A stretch of DNA of 7,311 bases, taken from positions 1 through 7,311 of the forward strand of contig JAHJZF010000036.1 in the NCBI GenBank assembly GCA_018826645.1, in the 5' to 3' direction. Below the pieces are notes generated by a model. That model saw only the letters and a list, made by a program, of their open reading frames with translations, was not told where the DNA came from and made no database searches. How positions within the stretch are numbered: the first letter of the stretch is position 1; each line of letters starts with the position of its first letter. Positions 1-5,949 of the stretch are shown one piece after another. The position numbers and the translations under genes are program-made. The DNA is from Patescibacteria group bacterium (lineage in GTDB: Bacteria; Patescibacteriota; Minisyncoccia; UBA6257; Colwellbacteraceae).

Positions 1-1365
1 CTTACGGCCTCGCAAAAGAAATCTCTCGACGAGATTCTCCAAGACATAAAGATGGGGCACCCCATGAATCGCCTTCTTCAAGGAGATGTGGGCTCTGGCA
101 AGACTATCATCGCTGGCATTGGAGCACTTCTCACAGTCCGTCGAGGATATCAATCCGCCTTCATGGCGCCCACTGAGATTCTTGCCCGTCAACATTTCCA
201 AACGCTTATTAAGTTTTTTGAAGAATATAGTGGAGGTATCGCCCTTCTAATCTCTAAAGAGGCGCGTGTTTTCTATGGCGATGGGCTCGAATCAACCATT
301 AAAAAACCTGAACTTATTAAAAAGATTCGTTCGGGTAAGGTGGGTATCGTTATTGGCACCCACGCCCTCATACAAAAAAATGTTGTATTTAAGAATCTAG
401 CTTTTGCCGTAGTAGATGAACAACATCGTTTCGGCGTTGGTCAACGCGCCAATTTAGCTGGAAGCGAGAAGATATTGCCCCACTTCCTTTCTATGAGTGC
501 CACTCCCATACCGCGCACCTTAACTATGACAATCTTTGGCAACCTAGACTTATCTCTCATCAACGAACTTCCCAAGGGGCGCAAGCCAATCACCACCAAA
601 ATTGTTGACGCCAAAAATCGCGACAAAGCATATGATTTTATCCGCGAACAAATTAAATCAGGACGACAAGTATTCGTAATCTGTCCTCGTATCGAAGACC
701 CCGAAGGAGAAGCGGCTTCCTACGGGGCAGGCCCCGAAGAACAAGTCGAAGCTACTTCTAGTCAAAAATCTGCTTGGGCAGTCAAAGCCGTTAAGGTTGA
801 ATACGAAAAATTATCTAAAAAAATCTTTCCAGAGCTCAATGTGGTTATGCTCCACGGCAAGCTCAAGACCGAAGAGAAGACAAAAGCTATGCACGCCTTT
901 GCCGAAGGCAAAGCGGATATTCTTGTTTCAACTTCTGTCGTGGAGGTGGGAGTCGATATCCCCAACGCCACCATCATGATGATAGAGGGCGCTGACAGAT
1001 TTGGTCTCGCTCAACTTTATCAATTCCGTGGACGCGTAGGCCGAGGCGAACATCAATCGTATTGCCTCCTTTTCACCGACTCAAAATCCGGACAAACCCA
1101 CGAACGTCTTAAATCGCTCGTCACCGCCGAAAACGGATTCGAACTTGCTGAGATGGATTTGAGACTCCGTGGTCCTGGAGAATTTCTAGGCACTACCCAA
1201 ACAGGCATGCCAGACCTAGCTCTCAAGGCACTTCAAAATCCCGAGCTTCTCAAAACGGCCGAAGAAAAAGCAAAAAGTCTTCTTAAAGAAGACCCTGATT
1301 TTAAAAATTCTTCTCTTTTAGAAAAGAAACTCGCCCAATTCAAACGCGAGATTCACTTAGAATAG
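1..1365 (+). CDS. recG: ATP-dependent DNA helicase RecG (5' end missing, C-terminal 454 residues)
   Basis: RecG is a superfamily 2 helicase that reverses stalled replication forks and migrates Holliday junctions. The frame is open from base 1. The 17 codons before the first ATG (base 52) already match RecG (LTASQKKSLDEIL, then the conserved PMNRLLQGDVGSGKT), so base 52 is not the true start. Counting from that internal Met, visible motifs are Walker A GDVGSGKT (11-18), motif Ia APTEILA (39-45), IGTHALIQ (101-108), a DEQH box (122-125), motif III SATPIPRTL (149-157), STSVVEVGVDIPNA (293-306), motif VI QFRGRVGRG (324-332), and the C-terminal RecG segment LRLRGPGEFLGTTQTG (370-385). The N-terminal wedge domain lies outside the window. 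Two stretches look longer than in typical RecG: near residues 67-90 and a Gly/Ala/Ser-rich stretch near 216-240. The gene converges with the LTD gene, leaving 13 bp and no visible terminator hairpin. Family assignment is very secure. Confidence 0.97.
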   Translation, partial: LTASQKKSLDEILQDIKMGHPMNRLLQGDVGSGKTIIAGIGALLTVRRGYQSAFMAPTEILARQHFQTLIKFFEEYSGGIALLISKEARVFYGDGLESTIKKPELIKKIRSGKVGIVIGTHALIQKNVVFKNLAFAVVDEQHRFGVGQRANLAGSEKILPHFLSMSATPIPRTLTMTIFGNLDLSLINELPKGRKPITTKIVDAKNRDKAYDFIREQIKSGRQVFVICPRIEDPEGEAASYGAGPEEQVEATSSQKSAWAVKAVKVEYEKLSKKIFPELNVVMLHGKLKTEEKTKAMHAFAEGKADILVSTSVVEVGVDIPNATIMMIEGADRFGLAQLYQFRGRVGRGEHQSYCLLFTDSKSGQTHERLKSLVTAENGFELAEMDLRLRGPGEFLGTTQTGMPDLALKALQNPELLKTAEEKAKSLLKEDPDFKNSSLLEKKLAQFKREIHLE

Positions 1366-1378
1366 ATTCACATAAACC

Positions 1379-3898
1379 TTACCCCACCCCTCCGTACACA
1401 AAACTATTAATAATATTTGTATCGCTACCATCGACTAACAACTCCTGATTAGCTACCAAATACACTGTTCCACCATCATTACCCAAAGATTGGCTCCAAG
1501 ACATATCTACTCCCTCACACGGAACGTCACTACTACAGCTCATACCAACCACAAACCCTTCTCTCGCAACAATAATCATTCCTGACTCAAAATTCTTTTT
1601 TTTAATTTCTGAGATATCTCCACCAACTTTCAAATATTGCAAAGAGTAATTTTCTAACAAAACATCTTCTTCCTCGTTGTTTAATAGACGCACTCGCTCC
1701 TGCCCATCGTCTGCACCCTCAACATCATAAATAATTTCTGCGATTTGTAGGCTTGGCAATACCATCGGTTCTTCTTCATTGCCGTCTTCACCCTCGTCAC
1801 CCCCTTCATCTTCGTCCGTAGACTCGTCATCCTCTTCTGGAACATCTTCAGACACAACCGAATTCTCTGCTCGTGGAGTGCCCATAATTCCACCTTCTCC
1901 AATTCCTTCATATGTGCTCCATGTAGATACGTCTACCCTCTCGGCAGTTCGATAGTCTGGAGAGGTCGTTCCGCCAACGTTTGCCCAATTTGAACCGACA
2001 TCAACCACTTCATCCACAAGGTTGCACGAAGCATCAAATAATCGAAGTGTTTCTCCTTCATTTTGGATAACTCCCGTATAAACTTTATCTACAGAGGCAC
2101 TACCAACCTGATACGAAGCGCTTGCGTCGTCCGTAGTCAAAATGCGTTTAAACAATAAGTAGTCTTCTATCCTGTCTCCATCCTTAAAAACAATCTGAAC
2201 CTCACCATTCTTATCTAAGAGTTGCCATCCCGAGAGAGAAAGGCCTCCTCGAATCGAAGTTTGCAACTCTATCCACTCTTCAAAAGTAGATGAAGCCGTC
2301 CCAGCCCATGCAACCTCGTTTATTAACACGATGCCAGTAGGAGAATTTAAATCATCTTGCGAGCAATAATTAAATTCCACTTCTGTTGTCGGAGAAGAAG
2401 CATTCGATCCTCCACCCGAAGAACCCGAACTACCACTGGAGGGATTATTAATATTTTGAGGGGTACTATTTTGTGCCCGCGGTGTTCCCATCACTCCGCC
2501 ACTCCCCGAACCACTATATGTGTGCCAACTGTTAACACCTCCTCTCTCTGCCGTTTTATAATCAGGAGATGCGCTACCACCAACATTCGACCAATTGCTC
2601 CCAGCCACGACTTCATCTACCAACCTACACTCATCATCAAAAAGCCTTAAAGATTCATTACTATTTTGTATGACTCCTTTATAAGTTTTATCAACAACCT
2701 CTCCAGCAATAGAATATTTATTTCCTGAATCTTCTGAGGACAATATCCTTCTAAGAAGAAAATAATCATCTACCTCGTCGCCTTGTCCGAAAACAATCAC
2801 TATCGAGTTTTCTCTATCTAATAATTGCCAATTATCTATATCGATAGGTGCAGAGTTGGGATTGTATAACTCTATCCATTCTTCAGAAGTATTTTCGCTT
2901 TTTCCTGCCCAAGCCACTTCATTAATCAGAACTTCGTGTGTCGGCGCATCTAATCTTTCTTGAGAGCATAAAGAGAACCCGCCTCCAATTGCATCCTTAT
3001 CATTAATCTCGTCTTCATATTCATTAACTATCTCTGTGATTTGAAGACTATTCTCGCGCCCCGGAGAGCCCAAGATGCTGTCCACGATAGATTCGCTGTA
3101 TGTATACCAACTCAAGCTGGAACCACGCTCCATAGTCCTTCTATTTGTAGAATCTCCGGCTGGCCAAGAAGAATCCGCCAAAACCTCGTCTTCTAACTCG
3201 CAATCACTATTAAATAGGCGTAGTCCCTCGTCTTCATTTGAAAGGTTGCCACTATAGATAAGGTTAGCTATTAAATTGGGGACAGAATTGTCGTCTGTGC
3301 GCTCTAAAAGATAGAAGCCCCCTGGAGATAAAAAAGCGCCTCGTGAAAAAATGATTTGAATCTGCTCGTCCTTATCGACTAACTGCCAACCGCTTAAATC
3401 AACTGTTTCGCTAGATAAATTCTTAAGTTCAATCCATTCGTCGCTAGCGCTCAGATCCTCACTCTCTAAACCACCCATCCAAGCCACCTCGTTAATAATC
3501 ACGCTACTTCTCTTTGGCTGGCCCTCCATAATTTGAAATCGGCACAAGGTATGTGTGGCTAATTCTTCTTTAGTGGCCCTCGCAACGACTCCGTCGACAT
3601 CGAGACCCTCTCTTCCAGAGAAAACCCTATCTGCTTCGTCTGAAAAAAGATTCGATGGAGTGAAATTCTTTGTATCGATAACTTCCACGAATTCACTACC
3701 ATTATTTGGAAACATGTTTGACCACGCCTCTCCAATAACCGCTAAAAATTTAGGCGGCGCTTCCGCACCGCCCATCAGATATCCACTCATCCCAACAAAG
3801 ACTATCGAAACCAACCAAAATGTTGGTATCAAATATTTTTTGGGAGATCTTATTTTAATAACCTCCTCAACAAAGTCTTCCCCCTCGAACCCTTCCAT
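1379..3898 (-). CDS. Membrane-anchored multi-domain lamin-tail domain (LTD) protein
   Basis: 839 residues. After a short acidic N-terminus and basic residues (IKIRSPKK), a hydrophobic segment at about 23-43 (LIPTFWLVSIVFVGMSGYL) looks like an uncleaved signal anchor. The rest is probably outside the cell. Three LTD modules follow at about 132-282, 323-478 and 523-680. Each opens with INEVAW.G and then has EWIEL, W.L.D, LRLF, a Cys and DEV; the second and third also share TAER and end in MGTPRA.NS. A degenerate fourth module (about 716-839, IAEIIYD to LLENYSL) closes the protein. Linkers are a Ser/Gly stretch (488-503) and a strongly acidic stretch (684-710). Cysteines occur in pairs: 119/233, 311/424, 512/625 and 788/794. 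LTD folds are immunoglobulin-like and common in bacterial surface or secreted proteins; the ligand is unknown. No enzyme motif is visible, so the function (adhesion, DNA binding or envelope structure) cannot be named. No Shine-Dalgarno precedes the ATG, but a TATAAT lies 8 nt before it. Confidence 0.9.
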   Translation of the reverse strand: MEGFEGEDFVEEVIKIRSPKKYLIPTFWLVSIVFVGMSGYLMGGAEAPPKFLAVIGEAWSNMFPNNGSEFVEVIDTKNFTPSNLFSDEADRVFSGREGLDVDGVVARATKEELATHTLCRFQIMEGQPKRSSVIINEVAWMGGLESEDLSASDEWIELKNLSSETVDLSGWQLVDKDEQIQIIFSRGAFLSPGGFYLLERTDDNSVPNLIANLIYSGNLSNEDEGLRLFNSDCELEDEVLADSSWPAGDSTNRRTMERGSSLSWYTYSESIVDSILGSPGRENSLQITEIVNEYEDEINDKDAIGGGFSLCSQERLDAPTHEVLINEVAWAGKSENTSEEWIELYNPNSAPIDIDNWQLLDRENSIVIVFGQGDEVDDYFLLRRILSSEDSGNKYSIAGEVVDKTYKGVIQNSNESLRLFDDECRLVDEVVAGSNWSNVGGSASPDYKTAERGGVNSWHTYSGSGSGGVMGTPRAQNSTPQNINNPSSGSSGSSGGGSNASSPTTEVEFNYCSQDDLNSPTGIVLINEVAWAGTASSTFEEWIELQTSIRGGLSLSGWQLLDKNGEVQIVFKDGDRIEDYLLFKRILTTDDASASYQVGSASVDKVYTGVIQNEGETLRLFDASCNLVDEVVDVGSNWANVGGTTSPDYRTAERVDVSTWSTYEGIGEGGIMGTPRAENSVVSEDVPEEDDESTDEDEGGDEGEDGNEEEPMVLPSLQIAEIIYDVEGADDGQERVRLLNNEEEDVLLENYSLQYLKVGGDISEIKKKNFESGMIIVAREGFVVGMSCSSDVPCEGVDMSWSQSLGNDGGTVYLVANQELLVDGSDTNIINSFVYGGVG
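1859..3505 (-). repeat. Three tandem LTD-module repeats within the coding sequence
   Basis: Approximate module positions are 3053-3505 (module 1), 2465-2932 (module 2) and 1859-2332 (module 3), with a period of about 190-200 codons. Modules 2 and 3 are the closest pair. They share GVIQN, LRLFD, LVDEVV, GSNW.NVGG, SPDY.TAER and MGTPRA.NS in the same order, which suggests a relatively recent internal duplication. Module 1 is more diverged but keeps INEVAW, DEWIEL, GLRLF and GSPG.ENS. The boundaries are read by eye and are good to about ten codons. Confidence 0.8.
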
Positions 3899-3906
3899 TA
3901 ATTAAA

Positions 3907-3912
3907 ATTATA
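3907..3912 (-). promoter_or_regulatory. Putative -10 hexamer of the LTD gene (leaderless start)
   Basis: On the minus strand the consensus TATAAT is followed by 8 nt (TTTAATTA) and then the ATG at 3898. Transcription normally starts 6-8 nt after a -10 box, so the mRNA would begin at or within a nucleotide or two of the start codon. This fits the lack of any Shine-Dalgarno. The -35 region is poor (TTAATT at 3930-3935 with a 17-bp spacer). AT-rich DNA yields such hexamers by chance, so confidence is moderate. Confidence 0.45.
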
Positions 3913-3947
3913 CCCAAAACTCTAAAAACAATTAAACCTCTTTTTAA

Positions 3948-3991
3948 TACATCACACTTATACTCTCGACCGAGAGTATAAGTGTGATGTA
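3948..3991. repeat. Perfect 21-bp inverted repeat with 2-nt centre (palindrome)
   Basis: The left arm is 3948-3968 and the right arm 3971-3991, with only AC between them. The right arm reads CGAGAGTATAAGTGTGATG plus TA, and the left arm is its exact reverse complement. On the + strand the stem is followed by C and five T (3993-3997), so it could terminate + strand transcripts, but no + strand gene lies directly upstream. On the minus strand, where both neighbouring genes are read, the stem is followed by ATTAAAAAG, which is not a terminator tail. The right arm recurs exactly at 4581-4601. A 21-bp perfect match is far beyond chance. Confidence 0.95.
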
Positions 3992-3996
3992 CTTTT

Positions 3997-4551
3997 TCAT
4001 TCGATATCTTTTAGTGAACCGCCCTTAACAACGCTAAGAATTTCAACATACTCTAATAAATGACGTTTTTTCAATTCGCTTAAAAATCTTTCTGGTAATT
4101 TAACCTTCCCCACCCACACGCTTTGCTGAAGAAGCTTAAAACCTAGATTCTTAAGCGCTGACCTTAGCCAGGATCTCTGACTAGCTATTTCTTCTGGTAT
4201 ATCAAATGTAACCATTTTAAGAATATTGTCGGCCTCTTTCTCATAATAATTTTTATCGTTCAAAGTATTTTTACCTTGATTGGTGGTCCTCCATTTACCT
4301 TCTTTTTGCTCAATTAATCCTTGTTTTTTCAATCTATATAAAAGTGAATTAAAACCCGCTCTTCTTCTTTTAAGTTCTTTTGGCTTTTTAACTCCACGAC
4401 CACCCCTCCTTTGGACCTCATCTAGCTTATACATTATTTGATTGTGCGAAGCGCCGTAACCAGCCTCCATAATCGCCACAAAAAGTTGTGCACTGGTCAT
4501 AGTGGCGTCGGACAGAAATTCTAATATTTTCTTTCCTTGTTCGCTTTTCAT
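3997..4551 (-). CDS. PaaX-like protein with C-terminal Cas2-like domain
   Basis: 184 residues. The N-terminal half (about 1-95) looks like a winged-helix DNA-binding region: SLLYRLKKQGLIEQKEGKWRTT (69-90) has the recognition-helix-plus-wing pattern, preceded by a very basic linker (48-64, RRGGRGVKKPKELKRRR). The C-terminal part, from about 110, reads like Cas2: a hydrophobic strand ending in an acidic residue (MVTFDIPEE, D117), a helix (SWLRSALKNLGFKLLQQSVWVGKV), then another helix-strand unit. PaaX regulators (phenylacetate repressor family) are known to carry a Cas2-like central domain after a winged helix, so this is a short PaaX-like architecture. No phenylacetate genes, cas1 or CRISPR array are nearby, so neither a catabolic nor an adaptation role is supported. 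D117 is at the position of the Cas2 catalytic Asp, but activity is unknown. A 21-bp repeat lies both upstream and downstream. Its job may be to bind those repeats, which is an inference. Confidence 0.85.
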   Translation of the reverse strand: MKSEQGKKILEFLSDATMTSAQLFVAIMEAGYGASHNQIMYKLDEVQRRGGRGVKKPKELKRRRAGFNSLLYRLKKQGLIEQKEGKWRTTNQGKNTLNDKNYYEKEADNILKMVTFDIPEEIASQRSWLRSALKNLGFKLLQQSVWVGKVKLPERFLSELKKRHLLEYVEILSVVKGGSLKDIE

Positions 4552-4559
4552 TATTTAAT

Positions 4560-4565
4560 AGTATA
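4560..4565 (-). promoter_or_regulatory. Putative -10 hexamer of the PaaX/Cas2-like gene
   Basis: On the minus strand TATACT is followed by 8 nt (ATTAAATA) and the ATG at 4551, the same geometry as for the LTD gene. No Shine-Dalgarno is visible. With a 17-bp spacer the -35 region (4583-4588) falls inside the 4580-4605 repeat, so a protein bound there would block this promoter. A second TATACT lies inside the repeat itself (4585-4590), about 34 nt before the ATG. Confidence 0.4.
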
Positions 4566-4579
4566 TCAAAACTTCACGG

Positions 4580-4605
4580 CCGAGAGTATAAGTGTGATGT
4601 ACTTT
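4580..4605. repeat. Upstream copy of the 21/26-bp repeat
   Basis: This is identical over 26 bp to 3970-3995 and is the exact inverse of 3948-3968 over 21 bp. It lies in the 74-bp gap between the stop of the reductase gene and the start of the PaaX/Cas2-like gene. Unlike the downstream site it is a single arm: the preceding bases (TTCACGG) do not complete the long palindrome, leaving only a local CGGCCG (4577-4582). A short ACTTTC/GAAAGT inverted repeat (4601-4606, 4615-4620) follows but lacks a T-tract. Confidence 0.95.
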
Positions 4606-4625
4606 CCTGTCTCTGAAAGTTTGTA

Positions 4626-5558
4626 TTACTTTCGGGATTGGCCGGTGATTTTGTCGTAAATGTTTAAAACTGCCTTTATAGAATCTCCGGCGGAAATATT
4701 ATTTTGCTTATATAGCACGTCTGACACATCTCCCGCAGCCCAAATACCTGAATCCGAAGATTGCATAGTTTTGTGATTAACTACCACCTCTCCCCATTTC
4801 CCCAGCTTTACCAAGTCTTTAACCATGTCACTGTTAGGAAGTGAGCCTATCTCTACAAAGACTCCTCCGAGCTTTAATTTTTTAATCTTATCGGTCTTAA
4901 CATCTTTATACTCAAGCCCTGTCACAAATTTATTACCAAATATTTCTCGCACTTCAGAATCGAATATAATTTCTACCTTCTCGGATTTCCTAATTTCGTC
5001 TTGAGTAACGGCGTCTCCTTTTAACTTCTCCCCCCGATGAATCAGATACACTTTTGAAGCATAGGTTAGAAGGTCTAGAACGGCCTCTAGGGCGCTATTT
5101 CCCCCGCCAATCACAGCCACTGCCTTATCTTTAAAAAGCGGGGCGTCGCAAGTGGCGCAATAAGCCACACCTTTGCCATCAAACTCCTCTCCTCCAGGAA
5201 CATCCAGTCTTCTACGACGACTACCAGAAACGAGCAATATGTTTTCCGTCTCATATTTTTCTCCCTTTTGTGTCGAGACTCTATAGCGTCCTTCTTTTAT
5301 TTTCTTTATTGTAACTACCCTGTCCCCTTCAACTATTTCAATATCTTTTTTGTGTGCCTTGAGGTGTGCCTCCATCTTCTTAGCCAAATCAAAGCCAGAA
5401 ATTGATTGGTCGCCAATCCAGTTTTGAACATCATCAGACACCGCAGATTGCCCACCAAATTCTTCAGCTATTAACAAAGTCTTTATCTTTTTCCTGGCGG
5501 CATAGATTCCAGCAGAGATTCCACCGGGTCCACCGCCAATAATAATCAGTTGATACAT
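4626..5558 (-). CDS. Thioredoxin reductase-like / AhpF-like FAD disulfide reductase
   Basis: 310 residues, the normal length of low-molecular-weight thioredoxin reductase. Such flavoproteins pass electrons from NAD(P)H via FAD to a redox CxxC and then to a thioredoxin- or glutaredoxin-type partner. Visible are the FAD Rossmann motif GGGPGG (8-13), FGGQ (34-37), redox CATC (134-137), the second dinucleotide motif GGGNSA (151-156) and the C-terminal FAD motif GIWAAGDV (271-278). The region PLFKDKAVAVIGGGNSALEA and the later GVFVEIGSLPNS resemble AhpF from memory more than E. coli TrxB. The NADPH-specificity motif HRRxxxR of TrxB is here HRGEKLK (174-180), so NADH or another donor is possible. 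AhpF's N-terminal thioredoxin-fold domain is absent; a separate CxxC glutaredoxin gene lies upstream on the same strand (5950-6183). The start at 5558 precedes YQLIIIGGGPGG, the usual N-terminus. It lies between the terminator at 5587-5621 and the Cas2-like gene, so it is probably its own transcript. Confidence 0.9.
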   Translation of the reverse strand: MYQLIIIGGGPGGISAGIYAARKKIKTLLIAEEFGGQSAVSDDVQNWIGDQSISGFDLAKKMEAHLKAHKKDIEIVEGDRVVTIKKIKEGRYRVSTQKGEKYETENILLVSGSRRRRLDVPGGEEFDGKGVAYCATCDAPLFKDKAVAVIGGGNSALEAVLDLLTYASKVYLIHRGEKLKGDAVTQDEIRKSEKVEIIFDSEVREIFGNKFVTGLEYKDVKTDKIKKLKLGGVFVEIGSLPNSDMVKDLVKLGKWGEVVVNHKTMQSSDSGIWAAGDVSDVLYKQNNISAGDSIKAVLNIYDKITGQSRK

Positions 5559-5571
5559 AAGAGATATCTTA

Positions 5572-5585
5572 AAGGATGCCTCCTT
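5572..5585 (-). promoter_or_regulatory. Small hairpin containing AAGGAGG in the reductase leader
   Basis: On the minus strand AAGGAGG (5579-5585) lies 20 nt upstream of the reductase ATG, too far for a normal Shine-Dalgarno. Its AAGGA pairs with TCCTT (5572-5576 on the + strand) across a 4-nt loop, which would bury the motif. No alternative start codon lies in frame at a suitable distance. It may simply be a chance by-product of the adjacent terminator tail. Confidence 0.25.
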
Positions 5586-5586
5586 A

Positions 5587-5621
5587 AAATAAAACCTCCC
5601 CTTAATGGGGAGGTTTTATTT
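5587..5621. terminator. Bidirectional intrinsic terminator
   Basis: A perfect 15-bp stem (5587-5601 with 5607-5621) encloses the 5-nt loop TTAAT. The GC-rich core CCTCCCC/GGGGAGG is flanked by A-rich and T-rich arms, giving TTTTATTT tails in both directions. On the minus strand it lies 20 bp after the stop of the zinc-ribbon gene and ends the three-gene operon, separating it from the reductase gene. Confidence 0.92.
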
Positions 5622-5641
5622 AATCTAATTAAGTTACCAGT

Positions 5642-5935
5642 CTATAGAGCTGGGGCAGCCTCTTCTGGGGCCTCAGGGGCCATAGGGGCTTCCTCAACAG
5701 GAGCAACTTCAGGTGCTTCGGGAGCAGCTGGAGCTTCCTCCGGCATAGCAGGTACATCCATTGGCTCGTCAGCAGGAACATCTACAGGAGCATCCGTGAC
5801 AGGAGCATCCATAGGTGTGTCCATTGGCTGGGCCATTGGATCGTCTTGTAATCTTATGTCCATTGGTATGTTACAGACCGGGCAGGCTCCGGCTTCGTTG
5901 CCAATATTCTTACATTGTCGACATTCGTAAGCCAT
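5642..5935 (-). CDS. Small zinc-ribbon protein with Pro/Ala/Glu-rich tail
   Basis: 97 residues. The N-terminus MAYECRQCKNIGNEAGACPVCNIPM contains two CxxC knuckles (C5/C8 and C18/C21), the pattern of a rubredoxin-like or zinc-ribbon metal site. From about residue 31 to the end the chain is low complexity, built from PMD, APV and PEEAP units, acidic and probably disordered or extended. No membrane segment or enzyme motif is seen. It is the last gene of the operon, 14 bp after the glutaredoxin stop, with only a weak GGGCAG before the ATG, and is followed by a strong terminator. Short zinc ribbons with extended tails are often seen as hypothetical proteins. The metal could be zinc or iron; an electron-transfer role beside the glutaredoxin is conceivable but unproven. 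The long opposite-strand reading frame here comes from the repetitive composition. Confidence 0.85.
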   Translation of the reverse strand: MAYECRQCKNIGNEAGACPVCNIPMDIRLQDDPMAQPMDTPMDAPVTDAPVDVPADEPMDVPAMPEEAPAAPEAPEVAPVEEAPMAPEAPEEAAPAL

Positions 5936-5949
5936 TTCTGCCCGAAGTT

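Larger units (their letters stand above)
3948..4605. mobile_element. Putative single-gene element: Cas2-like gene bracketed by 21-bp inverted repeats
   Basis: The sequence at 3948-3968 is the exact inverse of 4581-4601. A third copy at 3971-3991 is in direct orientation to the right-hand one, and this direct match runs over 26 bp (3970-3995 versus 4580-4605). The gene at 3997-4551 is the only content; its stop codon begins at the T-run of the inner repeat. The layout resembles a minimal transposon-like unit, or a gene between REP/BIME-like repeats as seen for REP-associated transposases. No target-site duplication is apparent (outer flanks TTAA and CTTT). PaaX/Cas2-like proteins are not established transposases, so mobility is an inference. 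The alternative is a regulator flanked by its own operators. Confidence 0.35.

Noticed and set aside
52..1365. Base 52 as the true recG start
   Set aside because: Conserved RecG sequence continues upstream in frame to base 1, so the gene is cut by the window edge.
1366..1378. Terminator between the convergent recG and LTD genes
   Set aside because: Only 13 bp separate the stops, and no inverted repeat with a T-tract is visible there.
3555..3905. 116-codon + strand frame opposite the LTD gene's N-terminus
   Set aside because: It lies wholly opposite a well-supported coding region, and its Ser/Thr/Pro-rich composition shows no recognisable domain.
3948..3997. Terminator of the PaaX/Cas2-like gene
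   Set aside because: The T-run follows the stem on the + strand only; on the gene's own strand the stem is followed by ATTAAAAAG.
3970..4605. CRISPR array suggested by direct repeats beside a Cas2-like gene
   Set aside because: Only two direct copies exist, 610 bp apart, with a whole gene between them. There are no spacers of regular length and no cas1, and the third copy is inverted.
3940..4609. Target-site duplication flanking the putative element
   Set aside because: The bases directly outside the inverted repeats (TTAA on the left, CTTT on the right) do not match, and no longer offset match is convincing.
5550..5930. 126-codon + strand frame rich in Gly/Ala/Ser
   Set aside because: It is the complement of the Pro/Ala/Glu-rich zinc-ribbon gene and runs through the terminator. 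The four-cysteine motif and operon spacing favour the minus strand.
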